A stretch of DNA of 64,000 nucleotides from Promethearchaeota archaeon (GCA_029838195.1 JALGVJ010000031.1:1-64000), one strand, 5' to 3'; positions 35,801 to 46,207 are shown, counted from the first letter of the stretch. Numbers and translations: made by a program. Notes: generated from the sequence alone by a model not told the origin.

Positions 35801-35812
35801 ATTATAAAGAAA

Positions 35813-36238
35813 TTAGGATGGAAAATAGTATGTGATATTCAATTTACTTTCTCCTTCTTTTATCCAAGCTAAAATCTCATTCTGTGAGATTTTACTGTAA
35901 ATAATAATACCATCCTTAAAAATACCATGCAAGAATGAATTTCCTTCTTTTAAACCATTTTTTAATTCTTGAAATGTTATTGTTTTTGGTTGGACCAAAC
36001 CCTCACTATATTGATAAGCTTCTAAAAACCTTTCCTTCATGGATGCAAATGATTTATCAAAAACGCATAACAAATCGATATCACTAAATTGAGTATAAGT
36101 TCCTTTAGCAAGTGAACCAAAAATGAGGACTAATTTCAAATTAGTTTTATCAATATTTTTTAAAAAATGTTCTAATTCAATCAGATGCGGATAATTCTTC
36201 AATTTTTCTTTTAACAAATTCAATGATACTTTTTGCAT
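35813..36238 (-). CDS. MNT-type nucleotidyltransferase (antitoxin partner)
   Basis: 141 residues. The polymerase-beta-like motif is GSLAKGTYTQFSDIDLL, fitting GSx10DxD. In HEPN/MNT toxin-antitoxin pairs such enzymes can AMPylate the HEPN partner and silence it. The gene overlaps the HEPN gene by 62 nt and follows it on the same strand; an internal start would shorten this overlap, but the residues before GSLAKG are family-like. Confidence 0.85.
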   Translation of the reverse strand: MQKVSLNLLKEKLKNYPHLIELEHFLKNIDKTNLKLVLIFGSLAKGTYTQFSDIDLLCVFDKSFASMKERFLEAYQYSEGLVQPKTITFQELKNGLKEGNSFLHGIFKDGIIIYSKISQNEILAWIKEGESKLNITYYFPS

Positions 36239-36617
36239 TATCTATACATTCCTTAGCTGTTTTTTTATTATAAAATTCTGCGGGATAACCTGAAGCAAAT
36301 CCATTAGGATATCTTGGCTGGATATAATGACGATCTAATTCTTGAGATTTTTCATGCAATTCATTATACATGGCTTCATCAAACGCTTGTTTGCTTCCGG
36401 TTTCATCGATAACAATATTTTTCCACTTTTTTAAAAGATAAATTAACCCATGACCCCAAGCTTCAACGTTCAAGGATAATAATAACGCTTTTAATGCTTT
36501 TTCAGCAGCCTGTTGTGCTTGAAAACACGTCCATTCAAAATGACCGCTCTTCATGCTATCAACAGCGGCTTGATAATCTTCTATAGCTTGATTTAGCCAA
36601 TCTCTAAATCTATTCAT
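36177..36617 (-). CDS. HEPN-domain protein (probable toxin)
   Basis: 146 residues, all-helical. It starts RDWLNQAIEDYQAAVDSMKSG, then QQAAEKALKALLLS and a conserved LDRHYIQPRYPNG motif, all typical of the PF05168 HEPN class paired with MNT enzymes. HEPN proteins are often RNases; here the RxxxxH-type residues are not unambiguous. It is the first gene of the two-gene module. Confidence 0.85.
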   Translation of the reverse strand: MNRFRDWLNQAIEDYQAAVDSMKSGHFEWTCFQAQQAAEKALKALLLSLNVEAWGHGLIYLLKKWKNIVIDETGSKQAFDEAMYNELHEKSQELDRHYIQPRYPNGFASGYPAEFYNKKTAKECIDNAKSIIEFVKRKIEELSASD

Positions 36618-36759
36618 TCGATTTATCTATATATATTATAAGTATTAAAATAATTATTTTTTTTGATCTAATTAAATTCCTTTCATCTCATTAAACCTAA
36701 AATGCGTGCCTTATTTTAAAAAAAAAGAACCATTTTAGAATTCATGTTTTATAAAATTA

Positions 36760-38094
36760 TCATCCAACTACTCCTTCTGATTTCTTAATAAAGAATAATG
36801 GTACTAAAGAGATAAGCCCTAAAAAAGCCCCTACAATGATAAGGGGAGGCGTAGGAATATAGCCCGGCTCTCCATTAATAATGACGGGAATTCCATATTG
36901 TTGGATGACGAAAGAGCCTATAAAAGGGCCTATTACCATGGGTATTAACACCATAAAAATTAATCGAACGCCTTGGAACTTTCCTATACTTTCTGCCGGG
37001 TATTTATCTTGCATCCATGCTCCTCGCACAACGCCTGTTAATGTGGAAAACGTGAGATTCAACAAGTAAAAAATGACAACCATCCAAAAATCTTTAACAA
37101 TCGCAAAAATGAAAGATAAAATCATGGTAATAATGGTGTATATAAACATTAATGTTTTACGATTAATATTCTTAATGAGAAATCCAATAATTAGTACTAA
37201 TATCGTAGAGCCACCGATAATGATTAATCCGATTATACTTATGATCGTTTTCGAGAACCCCAAATAATGCTCCATGTATATAAATAAATAAGGAAAAAAC
37301 ACCATGGATGCAATTCCACCCAATGCCATATTAAGAAATAATAAATATAACACTTTATTTTCCTTTACATCTTGAATGGAAATGAGTTCTTTCAATTCAT
37401 TTACTATTTTTTTTCTTGGCCTTCGTTCCTCTTCCACTGGAATATTTTCTTTTATCATCCCTCCCGCAATTAAGCCGCTAATGGATACAATGCCCCCTAA
37501 GATGTAAAAGAAAGTAAAATAACCAAATTCATCTATAATGACACCCGCAACGCCTAATGCGATTAAATTTGCAATTAAGACCGTAGCTGAATTAATGCTA
37601 TTAATCCGATTACGATTAGAAGGATGACCTATATCAGTAATCCAAGCATTATAAGCCGCATCATTGGCTGTAGAACCGAAAAATGTCATGATAGCATCCA
37701 TTATAACCACCATGATGACAGCAATGCTAATTACTTGAATTAACGCCGTTAATGGAAAAAGCGCAGTTATTATGCCCCAAATTACGTATCCAAATAAAAT
37801 ATACGGCTTCCTTCTTCCCATTTTAGTATAGGTGCGATCACTTAATGTTCCCATTATTAAAGTGGTAATCGTGGCTACTACGGCAGAAACTGCCACCATC
37901 CAAGCAACAGGTCTCGGATCAGGCGTTAGTTCATCAAAAACAAAGGTATTAAACCAGCTATTTTCAACGGCCCAAGCTATTTGTCCTGCGATTCCCAAAA
38001 TAAGTATTATCGCAACGTTTTGCCTTCCAATCTTGACTATTTGACCATTTTCAAGCGTTTCTGTTCTTTCATCTATAACATTATTTTTTTCCAT
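36760..38094 (-). CDS. MFS transporter, GPH-like or related sugar porter
   Basis: 444 residues with twelve membrane helices. The loop between helices 2 and 3 reads GTLSDRTYTKMGRRKPYI, a standard MFS/GPH signature. The substrate is unknown; such proteins commonly move sugars or sugar acids. Neighbours give no hint. Confidence 0.85.
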   Translation of the reverse strand: MEKNNVIDERTETLENGQIVKIGRQNVAIILILGIAGQIAWAVENSWFNTFVFDELTPDPRPVAWMVAVSAVVATITTLIMGTLSDRTYTKMGRRKPYILFGYVIWGIITALFPLTALIQVISIAVIMVVIMDAIMTFFGSTANDAAYNAWITDIGHPSNRNRINSINSATVLIANLIALGVAGVIIDEFGYFTFFYILGGIVSISGLIAGGMIKENIPVEEERRPRKKIVNELKELISIQDVKENKVLYLLFLNMALGGIASMVFFPYLFIYMEHYLGFSKTIISIIGLIIIGGSTILVLIIGFLIKNINRKTLMFIYTIITMILSFIFAIVKDFWMVVIFYLLNLTFSTLTGVVRGAWMQDKYPAESIGKFQGVRLIFMVLIPMVIGPFIGSFVIQQYGIPVIINGEPGYIPTPPLIIVGAFLGLISLVPLFFIKKSEGVVG

Positions 38095-38213
38095 GATAAG
38101 AATTTACCAATATTTTAATTAATCTTGATTGTATTTTGCCTTATCTCAATATAAATGCATTGATGCTCAATTTATTTTACTAATTTGAAAAAAAATAAAA
38201 AGTTTGATACATC

Positions 38214-38438
38214 CTAATTTTCATGCTTTTTTCTCTTCATTAACCTCGAGTTTAGCGTTAATGAGTCTCTTAGTAAAAAATAAAGCAATTGGACTTTTTT
38301 GAACAATTTTACTCGTCTTTTTATATATTCTCTTTCTATTTCCTTTAATTCATCGATCTCGTTTATAATTCTAAAATTCAATCTTTTTTTAATACCGATC
38401 CTTTCTCTTATTAGCATTAATTCTTTTGCTTTATTCAC
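38214..38438 (-). CDS. Small basic helical protein, hypothetical
   Basis: 74 residues, Lys/Arg/Glu-rich and predicted as one or two helices (MLIRERIGIKKRLNFRIINE and further). The opposite strand also has a frame, but it is hydrophobic and shadow-like. There is no conserved signature, and it may be spurious. Confidence 0.35.
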   Translation of the reverse strand: MNKAKELMLIRERIGIKKRLNFRIINEIDELKEIEREYIKRRVKLFKKVQLLYFLLRDSLTLNSRLMKRKKHEN

Positions 38439-38522
38439 TCCTACTAATCAAGATCATAGCATTACTCAAAAAAACTCGTGATTTATTTTTGAATTATCAT
38501 TTGGATGAGCGGAAGCTACCTC

Positions 38523-39230
38523 TTAATTACTTACATCTTTCTTATTTATCACGTCTTGGAAAGATGGGGGCTTTTTCATATAATCCACACGGAGATAAAA
38601 AATGGTTAAAATTGTAATCGTAGCAAAGATAATCTCTCCTAAAATGATGTTAATATGGAAAGCCACCATGACTCCAAAAAAATCAAGAGAAAAATGAATA
38701 AGAATTGCCATGAGCACCCAAATATTGTTAGAATCCTTCACGCATTTATAGACAAGAAAGGTCATTGCTACATGAAACGTGATGATGATTATCCTCTCAA
38801 CCACCCCAATGAAAACAAGCGGAGTAGCTATATCTGAGGTCAAATATGGAATGAGAGCAAGCGTGTGAAGCAAGAAAGCTTCTATAAGCCCCCACCCAAG
38901 CCCGAAAGACATTAATTGAGCGCTATCTTTAGAGGTTAATTTGATCTTTTTAATTATTAAAAAGCGTATTAATTCCTCAAAAAGCCCTGCCATTAAAGAA
39001 CTAAACGCAATGTACCAAATTGACATTGATACTGCAAGAATTGCGTCCGTAGAAATTGATTCAATGGGTTCGGGATAAAAATTCAAGATAATTGCTAATT
39101 GTAATAAAGGAGAGCGAAGCAAGAGTGCCCCCAACCATGAGCCCCCACCAATAAAAAATGCCAACCATGCTTTCAACCGTAACCTCGAATAAATCAAAAA
39201 GATGATGAAATGGGGCAGAATAGCAAGCAA
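38523..39230 (-). CDS. YhfC-like intramembrane protease family protein
   Basis: 235 residues with about six membrane helices. GLFEELIRFLIIKK (Glu-Glu...Arg), GLGWGLIEAFLLH, ERIIIITFHVAMTFLVY and LIHFSLDFFG give the set of buried Glu, Arg and His residues used by YhfC and PrsW/CPBP-type glutamic intramembrane proteases. It could cleave membrane proteins or precursors. The ATG at 39230 follows no clear ribosome binding site. Confidence 0.7.
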   Translation of the reverse strand: MLAILPHFIIFLIYSRLRLKAWLAFFIGGGSWLGALLLRSPLLQLAIILNFYPEPIESISTDAILAVSMSIWYIAFSSLMAGLFEELIRFLIIKKIKLTSKDSAQLMSFGLGWGLIEAFLLHTLALIPYLTSDIATPLVFIGVVERIIIITFHVAMTFLVYKCVKDSNNIWVLMAILIHFSLDFFGVMVAFHINIILGEIIFATITILTIFYLRVDYMKKPPSFQDVINKKDVSN

Positions 39231-39884
39231 TATGGCTAATAAAATTAAGGAATTAATGAAAACACCTCCTTATAGTCTTGGTTTCTCTTAATATAGCATC
39301 TAAATAAAATTTAATTTATTTCACCCCATTAATTATTTAGATGCTTTTTTTCAGGATCACTTAATCTGAAATTTACCTGGGATGTTTTTGTATCTCTATC
39401 GCAGAGTCCCTCTTATCCCCTCTTTCTCAATTTGATTACGATGATTCCCTTGAACCCATCCGCAAGATCAATTGTTTTCATCAAGGGGTAAATTTTTCAG
39501 GCAATGCCTAATTTCTTCTCTATTTAATCAAGCATTAATAAATTAGTCTAATTTAATACAAAATGTTAACCTTTTTTTCAATTTTCATGTTTTTTCTGGC
39601 ATTTCGGATTTCTCATTTTCGACAATTTAACTTTTTTTAATTGATTATTTTTATGTTACTTTCTTTTTGAGAACTTTATACTCCATTAAATAACTAAAAT
39701 TTTATTTTATTTTAGAAATCATTCTCCGATTACAAAAGTTTTAACCTTTTTCCCTAATTTTTTATGAGTTTTTATATTTAAATGAGTCATTTTTGATCAT
39801 TCTGAGGATAGCATTTAAATAGAATTAAGGCAAAATATTAATTAACAAATTTATCTAAAAATTTGTTGCTCTTGTAATTAAACG
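39231..39884. other. Long promoter region upstream of the ABC transporter operon
   Basis: 654 bp without a coding sequence. It is rich in T and C runs. Two TTTAAAT boxes (near 39775-39783 and 39812-39819) before the GTG at 39885 are likely TATA elements. No inverted repeat is strong enough to name. Confidence 0.45.
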
Positions 39885-41221
39885 GTGCGAAAAAAAATGG
39901 AACCTAAAACTAAAAAAATTGTAGCCATAATCATAATCGTTATTATCGCCGTTGGCGTTGGTCTGGGAACTTGGTATGCCGTTACCCCTCGCTACGGACA
40001 AGTACAAACCGGCACTCTAGTGACTCCTGGCGCTCCAGAAGGGATTACAGAAGATCAAGTAATTAAAATTGGTGTACTGGGCGCTTTAACCGAAATTCAA
40101 GGAGAAGGTCAATGGTATGGCGTCTATATGGCTGTTGATGAATTAAATCAAGCTGGTGGGGTTGTCATTGATGGTAAGACCTATTATTTTGGTCTTGTTG
40201 GTGAAGATACCTACGAAGCCGATCCTTACTTGGATGTAACAAAGGGCGTGGCAGCAGCCCAAAAAATGGTTCAGCAACACAAACCTAATTTTATAATAGG
40301 CGGTTTCCGAACAGAGGCATTGCTTGCCTATCAAGAAGTCGTAATGGATGCCAAAACAATTTTTATAGACACGGGAGCTGCCACTGATACTTTTACGGAA
40401 AATGTAGAAAAGAATTATGATCGCTATAAATATTTCTTCCGCACCATGCCGATTAGCTCGAGTAATTTAGCAAAAGAAATTTTAACCTTTTTAGGCTATC
40501 TACGAGTCTACATGAGTGTTGCATTAAATAAAACCGTGAATAAAGTTGCCATTATTCGTGAAGATCTCGACTGGACGGTGCCCATGACCTATTTACTCAA
40601 TGGAAAAGTACCCGGTGCACCTGGCTTGGAAGATCTTGGATGGGAAATTACAACAGAGATTGCGTATCCAATCACCGCCACGTCTAGCGATTTTGCCACG
40701 TATTGGCAGCAAATACAAGATTCTGGAGCACAGCTCGTCGTACCCATCATTAGTGCTCAAGGCGGAATTTTAATGATGTCTCAATATGCTCAAATTAAAC
40801 CAAAATGTTTGATTGCCGGAATTGATGTCATGTCTCAACTTGACAATTATTGGCAAATAATTGGGTAGAACATTATGGTGAATCACCACTCTATACGGGA
40901 CTTGGTGCATATGATTCCGTTTACATGCTTTATTATGCGATTCAAACCATCCAATCTTTTGATACTGAAGGAATCATTAGAGTATTAGAGGGAATTGATG
41001 AAGATAATTATGTTGTCGGAGCTTCCGGCAATCTTGCCTTCACTGATAATCATGATGTTGTTGAGGGCTATGATAAAAAGACAGGCGTCATTTATGGCGT
41101 GACTCTTTTCGTTCAGTGGCAAGAAGGTGGGAAGAAAGAATGCGTTTCATCAGGAGGGTTGGTGTACCCTGAATATGTTGTTACAGCACCCATTACGTTC
41201 CCAGATTGGGGAATTAACTAA
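39885..41221 (+). pseudogene. Periplasmic amino acid/amide-binding protein, broken (livK-like)
   Basis: The 327-residue first frame has a membrane anchor (residues 10-33), then a Peripla_BP-6 domain (IKIGVLGALTEIQGEGQWYG, AAQKMVQQHKPNFIIGGFRTEA). It ends at YWQIIG followed by a stop at 40866-40868. A second frame from about 40850 continues the same fold (YGESPLYTGLGAYDSVYMLYYA to PITFPDWGIN). Compared with relatives, about 30-35 residues linking the two blocks are missing, so a deletion of roughly 100 nt with a frame change occurred next to the near-repeat AATTATTGG/AATAATTGG. As it stands the receptor of the transporter is not made in full. Population polymorphism or an assembly error is possible. 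Confidence 0.85.
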
Positions 41222-41442
41222 ATAAAATTCTAATTATCGTTTTTTTTTATTTGTTAATCTAAATTTTTATTTTTTTGAATAAAATTAAGTTTTCTCGTGA
41301 TTAAAATGGAAGTATTTGATGAATTTTAATAAAAGAATAAACCTTTTTTAACTATCATGTTAATAAATAAATAAAAAATTGATTTTTTTGTATTATCCGA
41401 AAATGTAAATATAATGAAAATAAAAGAAGGACATGAATAAAA
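41222..41442 (+). terminator. T-rich spacer between the binding protein and permease genes
   Basis: T runs at 41240-41248 and 41262-41273 could stop or attenuate transcription after the binding-protein gene, a common way of separating expression levels. GAAGGACATGA lies just before the permease ATG at 41443. Confidence 0.35.
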
Positions 41443-42306
41443 ATGTGGCAAAACGTGATTATTTTTGGGACCGTGGAAGGGTTAATATTGGCCCTTCTTG
41501 CGTTGGGCTTCTCATTAGTTTATGGGGTGGGTGGTGTGTTGAATCTTGCGCATGGTGCGTTTTATCTCGTGGCTTGTTATGCGTTATATTGGACATTAAC
41601 AATTTTACGCATTCCTTTAATAATTAGTATTATTTTAACGCTTGCTATCGTAATGGGAGTAGGTGCTGCTGCATATTTAGGATTAATGGAGCCCTTGCAA
41701 GAATCAGAAATTGGAGTCATCATAGCGACCTTCTCTTTGGCTTTTTTTCTCCAGCAATTTGTAATCGTAGTTGTAGATCCGAAGTATCATGGCTTATTAA
41801 ATGCCCAAATTGCCACGGGAAGTATTGCATTTTTAGGTGTTGTCATTCCTTCCCAATTCATCGTAGTAGTGGTGGGTTCCATCATTTTAATGGTTGCCGT
41901 GTCATTATTCATCAGCAAGACCAAGATTGGAAAATCCATTCAAGCGGTATCGCAAGACAGGGAAGCTGCCCAGCTCATGGGCATAGATGCAAATAGAGTT
42001 TTAATGATCACAGTCATGATATCGGCATTTTTGGCAGGTATGGGAGGAATCTTATATGCTCCCACGACGGGCATTCAGCCATACATGGGATGGGGTTTCT
42101 TAATAAGTGCCTTTGCAGTCACGATTTTTGGGGGAAAAGGAAGCATTTTAGGAAGCATTTTAGGTGCTTTAATCATGGGATATGCTCGAGCATTCTGTAG
42201 CTATTATATTTCCACCTCTTTTGCGGAATTAGTTCCGCTCATTGTTATTGTTATAATGCTTTTAATAAGGCCGAGAGGGTTGTTGGGAAAAAAGGAGTTG
42301 ATGTGA
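41443..42306 (+). CDS. livH: ABC transporter permease, LivH-type
   Basis: 287 residues with about eight membrane helices. The opening VEGLILALLALGFSLVYGVGGVLNLAHGAFYLV is the LivH signature, and ISAFLAGMGGILYAPTTG lies near the C-terminus. It forms one half of the channel for branched-chain amino acids or amides (urea-type relatives look similar). It is four bases from livM and follows the broken receptor. Confidence 0.9.
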   Translation: MWQNVIIFGTVEGLILALLALGFSLVYGVGGVLNLAHGAFYLVACYALYWTLTILRIPLIISIILTLAIVMGVGAAAYLGLMEPLQESEIGVIIATFSLAFFLQQFVIVVVDPKYHGLLNAQIATGSIAFLGVVIPSQFIVVVVGSIILMVAVSLFISKTKIGKSIQAVSQDREAAQLMGIDANRVLMITVMISAFLAGMGGILYAPTTGIQPYMGWGFLISAFAVTIFGGKGSILGSILGALIMGYARAFCSYYISTSFAELVPLIVIVIMLLIRPRGLLGKKELM

Positions 42307-42310
42307 GAGA

Positions 42311-43333
42311 ATGACGGTTACAGAATCTTTTCAAAAGGGAATTCCGAAAAAGAGCATGATGAACTTGCTTCGAGATGCCATAAATGATTTACAGAATTGG
42401 TTGAAGACTTTTCGGGGAGGGCTCACGTTATTTTGCATGGCACTTCTTATAGTCGTTCCTCTCGTTTGGCGTAATGATTATGTTACGGGAATTTTAATCA
42501 CGGCAATGATTTTTGCGATTTTTGCTGCGAGTTGGGATTTATTAGCGGGAATCACCGGACAAGTTAGTTTTGGTCATTCTGTATTTTTTGGCATTGCAGG
42601 CTATGTCACGGCCGCTTTGTTTAAGAACTTGGGATTAAACTGGTTTCTATGCATTATAATCGGGGCCTTGATTGCCGTATTAACAGGATTAATCGTGGGG
42701 ATTCCTTGCTTGCGACTGAAAGGCCCATATTTAGCTTTAGGCACGCAAGCGTTTGCTCTGATTTTATTCAATTTGTTTATGACTGGGGAATTGTTAGGGG
42801 GAACGGAAGGAATATCAGGACTTCCTGCTATAGTTAATAAGGATATCGTTAAATTTTTCATCATTTTTGGATTCATGATAGGAACATTCATCATTCTCCT
42901 TCTTATTAGCAAGTCTAATTTAGGAACCATCTTAAAATCCATTCGAGATGATGAGACGGGGGCAGATGCAGCGGGCATCAATACCACGAGATATAAGCTG
43001 ATAGCTTTCATGATCAGTGGTTTTTTTGCCGGGATTGCGGGCTCCTTGTTTGCTTTAAGCAATCGAAGCGTGAATCCTTCGGTGTATCAACCCTTATATT
43101 CTTTTTATGCTATCATCATGGCGTCGATTGGGGGGATTTCCACCATTTCAGGTTCATTAATAGGTGCTTTTTTGTTTGTCCTGCTTGCTGAATTATTCCG
43201 ACCATTAGGAGAATTATCGATTTTAATTTTTTCCATCATATTAATCGTAGTAATACGATTTGCAGAACATGGATTGTTACACCCGGCTTTAGAAAGAATT
43301 AAAGAATTCTATGACAAGCTCATGGGAAGGTAA
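42311..43333 (+). CDS. livM: ABC transporter permease, LivM-type
   Basis: 340 residues. After an N-terminal cytosolic stretch come about nine helices with the LivM marks WDLLAGITGQVSFGHSVFFGIAGY and MISGFFAGIAGSLFAL. It is the partner of livH in the permease heterodimer. The ATG at 42311 follows the livH stop by 4 nt, so translation is coupled. Confidence 0.9.
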   Translation: MTVTESFQKGIPKKSMMNLLRDAINDLQNWLKTFRGGLTLFCMALLIVVPLVWRNDYVTGILITAMIFAIFAASWDLLAGITGQVSFGHSVFFGIAGYVTAALFKNLGLNWFLCIIIGALIAVLTGLIVGIPCLRLKGPYLALGTQAFALILFNLFMTGELLGGTEGISGLPAIVNKDIVKFFIIFGFMIGTFIILLLISKSNLGTILKSIRDDETGADAAGINTTRYKLIAFMISGFFAGIAGSLFALSNRSVNPSVYQPLYSFYAIIMASIGGISTISGSLIGAFLFVLLAELFRPLGELSILIFSIILIVVIRFAEHGLLHPALERIKEFYDKLMGR

Positions 43334-43403
43334 TCCAAACATAGATGATAATATGAAATTAAAAATTCAAATTTTAATAAAAGAAAAAAAAGGAATATAA
43401 ACC

Positions 43404-44144
43404 ATGGGAATCATTTTAGAGGTTAAGAATCTAACGAAAAAATTTGGCGGGCTTACTGCCGTGAATGATTTTAGTTTTGAGGTAAGAAGAGGAGAACTTC
43501 TCGGACTAATTGGACCTAATGGCGCAGGAAAGACGACCTTATTTAACGTGATTACGGGTTTTGAAAAACCGAACTCGGGAACCATTCGATTTGATGGAAT
43601 CGATATTACGAAGAAAAGTCCTTATGAAATCGTGAATTTTGGGATATCACGCACGTTTCAATTAGTAAGGGCGTTCCGTTTTCTTTCTTGCTTGGACAAT
43701 GTTAAGGTGGCGTGTTTATCTCCTCGCGGCCAGCAAGTGGCAAAAAAAGTAGGGATTGATGAATATGCGAGCATTATTCTTTCCGAAGTCGGATTAATAG
43801 ATAAAGCACGAATTCCTCCCATTATTTTACCGCATGGCGATTTAAGACGGCTTGGAATAGCCAAAGCATTGGGCTCAAACCCACAATTGCTCCTTTTGGA
43901 TGAGCCTTTTAGCGGATTAACTCATGAAGAGCAATTAGGAATAAATAAATTGATTAAACAATTAAATGATAATGGCGTGACCATTTTCATTTCAGGGCAC
44001 ATCTTGAGGGAACTCATGGCTTTGGTGCCGCGGGTGATCGCCATGCATCAAGGAAAGTTAATTGATGATGGTCCTCCTGAGGAAGTAGCTAATAATAAAA
44101 TTGTTTTGGAAGCATATTTAGGAAAAGGTGGTAAATTTGCTTGA
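43404..44144 (+). CDS. livG: ABC transporter ATPase, LivG-type
   Basis: 246 residues. Walker A GPNGAGKTT, Walker B LLLLDEP. The signature motif reads LPHGDLRRLGIAKAL, a shifted form of the usual LSGGQ that is normal for LivG. It powers the livHM permease. It overlaps the next ATPase gene by 17 nt. Confidence 0.93.
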   Translation: MGIILEVKNLTKKFGGLTAVNDFSFEVRRGELLGLIGPNGAGKTTLFNVITGFEKPNSGTIRFDGIDITKKSPYEIVNFGISRTFQLVRAFRFLSCLDNVKVACLSPRGQQVAKKVGIDEYASIILSEVGLIDKARIPPIILPHGDLRRLGIAKALGSNPQLLLLDEPFSGLTHEEQLGINKLIKQLNDNGVTIFISGHILRELMALVPRVIAMHQGKLIDDGPPEEVANNKIVLEAYLGKGGKFA

Positions 44145-44841
44145 ACTACAAAAAATATATCATTATTATGGAAAAGCTAAGGCTTTGGAAGAAATCAACC
44201 TCACGGTCAAAGAAGGGGCACTCGATGCGGTAATTGGCCCTAATGGTGCCGGAAAATCCACTTTGCTGAGAGTCATTTCAAAATTAGAAGAACCGGATAG
44301 AGGGAAGGTTTTTTTTAATGGAGAAAGAATTGACGAGTTAGATCCTCATGAAATTGTGGCTCGCGGAATTGTTCATTGTCCCGAACGTCGTCGCCTATTT
44401 TATGACATGACCGTGTTAGAAAATCTGGAATTAGGGGCGTATTTAGTTAAAGATAGGGACATTTTTGAGAAGAATTTAAATTTGGTATTTGAAATTTTTC
44501 CACGCTTAGAAGAGAGAATTAAACAACGTGCAGGGACGCTGAGCGGAGGAGAACAACAAATGTTGGCAATTGGTCGGGCTCTCATGGGGAATCCAAAATT
44601 ACTTTTAATGGATGAGCCTTCATTGGGGCTCGCACCGAAGGTAAAGGATAAAATTTTTGATGCAATTTTAAAAATCAAGGAAGAAGGAACGACTACTTTA
44701 TTAGTAGAACAAGATGCTATGTTGGCCATGGATATCGCAGACATGATTCATGTGTTGGAAGAGGGAAAGATTGAAATGAGGGGCACTAAAGAGGAGCTCA
44801 TGCGTGAACCTCGAATTAAAAAAGCGTATTTAGGAATATAA
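44128..44841 (+). CDS. livF: ABC transporter ATPase, LivF-type
   Basis: 237 residues. Walker A GPNGAGKST, signature LSGGEQQMLAIGRALM, Walker B LLLMDEPSLGLAP. It starts at a GTG inside livG. It is the second ATPase subunit; the ABC module therefore has all parts except an intact binding protein. Confidence 0.93.
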   Translation: MVNLLELQKIYHYYGKAKALEEINLTVKEGALDAVIGPNGAGKSTLLRVISKLEEPDRGKVFFNGERIDELDPHEIVARGIVHCPERRRLFYDMTVLENLELGAYLVKDRDIFEKNLNLVFEIFPRLEERIKQRAGTLSGGEQQMLAIGRALMGNPKLLLMDEPSLGLAPKVKDKIFDAILKIKEEGTTTLLVEQDAMLAMDIADMIHVLEEGKIEMRGTKEELMREPRIKKAYLGI

Positions 44842-44860
44842 GGAGGTGGAATAAAGAAAA

Positions 44861-46207
44861 ATGTCAGCAACTATCGAAAAATTATTGAGAGATGCCCGGG
44901 TAGATTTAGTTCTTTCGAGAATCGAGAAAGATCCAAGCGTAATAGATGAGGTCATTTCTCATTTAAATAGCAATATTCGTTCGGTTAAATTCAATGCCAT
45001 TTACGTGTTAGGCGAGATAGGTACACAATCTTTAGAAGCATTGGAAGGGTTGATCAAATGCCTTAACGATGATGATTGGAGCATTTGCCGGGAAGCTTCA
45101 CGCTCTCTAGGAAAAATTGGTAGGAATTCCGAGAAAGCAATCCCACATCTCATTCCATTGTTGAAAAATGAAGAACCTTCGATTCGAAAAGAGGTGGTTG
45201 TCACATTAGGAAAGATTGGCAGTGCGAAATATAATACAGTACCAAGTCTCATTGAAGCTTTATACGATGAGAACGAGGAGATTAGAGAAGAAGCTGCCGT
45301 GGCTCTTGGTAAGATTGGAAATGCTGCTCATGAAGCCATCGGTCCATTAACAGAGAGTTTAAAAGATGTGCATTGGCGAGTAAGAAAAGCAGCTGCTGAA
45401 GCGATTAGTGAAATTGGTAAAGGCTCCACCAAGGCGATTCCGGATTTAATCAAAGCCTTGGATGATGAAGATTGGAGAGTCAGATATCGGGTCATTTTCA
45501 CCCTCGCTGAAATGGGAGAAAGTACCATCCCTCCTTTATTAGATATTCTGGACCACGAAAATCCCCTCGTGAAAAAAGGAGCGATTGAAGCATTAGGAGA
45601 GTTAAAAATTCCACGCCCAGAAGTTATTGAAAAGATTTCAGCTTTATTGGAAGATAAAAATGAAGCCGTGCGCGGAAAGGTAGCGGATGCGTTGCGGAGC
45701 ATGGGTAAAGATGCCGTACCTGCCTTGATTAATCACTTGAAAACCTCCAAATCCAAGGTAAAAATTTTGATCCTATCTGCAATTGGAGGAATTGGGGAGG
45801 AGGCTGAAAATGCCATCCCTCACGTCATTGAACTTTTAAAAAACAAAAAGAAAACCATTCGCATCGAAGCGACCAGGACGTTAGGAAAAATTGGAAGAAA
45901 TTCAAGAGAAGCGCTATCAGCATTAGAAAGTGCAACACGAGATTCGAAATGGGAGGTAAGAAGAGAAGCGGCATTGGCATTGGGTAACTTTGGAACAGGA
46001 GCGCGTGAAGCCATGCCCTCCTTAATTCAATTATTATCGGACAAAAATCCGGACGTGCGATGGAGAGCTTCTGAAGCCTTAGGAAAAATAGGCATATCGG
46101 AAAATAAAGTCATCTCTGCCTTAAAAGGCCTTATCCACGATGAGTGTGACTATGTTTGTGAATCTGCCATCAGTGCAATTGATAAATTATCAGAAAATTC
46201 ATCTTAA
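44861..46207 (+). CDS. HEAT-repeat (PBS-lyase-type) scaffold protein
   Basis: 448 residues, made of about twelve 31-37-residue HEAT-like repeats of the style A..ALGKIG......P.L...L.D....VR..A (for example AVALGKIGNAAHEAIGPLTE). It forms a curved all-helical solenoid that usually binds other proteins. No lyase residues are present. AGGAGGTGG lies 14 nt before the ATG. Its position between the ABC ATPases and an acyl-CoA synthetase suggests a regulator or assembly factor in that operon, which is inference. Confidence 0.88.
   Translation: MSATIEKLLRDARVDLVLSRIEKDPSVIDEVISHLNSNIRSVKFNAIYVLGEIGTQSLEALEGLIKCLNDDDWSICREASRSLGKIGRNSEKAIPHLIPLLKNEEPSIRKEVVVTLGKIGSAKYNTVPSLIEALYDENEEIREEAAVALGKIGNAAHEAIGPLTESLKDVHWRVRKAAAEAISEIGKGSTKAIPDLIKALDDEDWRVRYRVIFTLAEMGESTIPPLLDILDHENPLVKKGAIEALGELKIPRPEVIEKISALLEDKNEAVRGKVADALRSMGKDAVPALINHLKTSKSKVKILILSAIGGIGEEAENAIPHVIELLKNKKKTIRIEATRTLGKIGRNSREALSALESATRDSKWEVRREAALALGNFGTGAREAMPSLIQLLSDKNPDVRWRASEALGKIGISENKVISALKGLIHDECDYVCESAISAIDKLSENSS

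Noticed and set aside
42601..43062. 153-residue minus-strand frame
   Set aside because: Antisense shadow of livM with no family signature.
44861..46207. Phycocyanobilin lyase
   Set aside because: PBS-lyase-type HEAT repeats are generic scaffolds, and an archaeon has no phycobilisomes.
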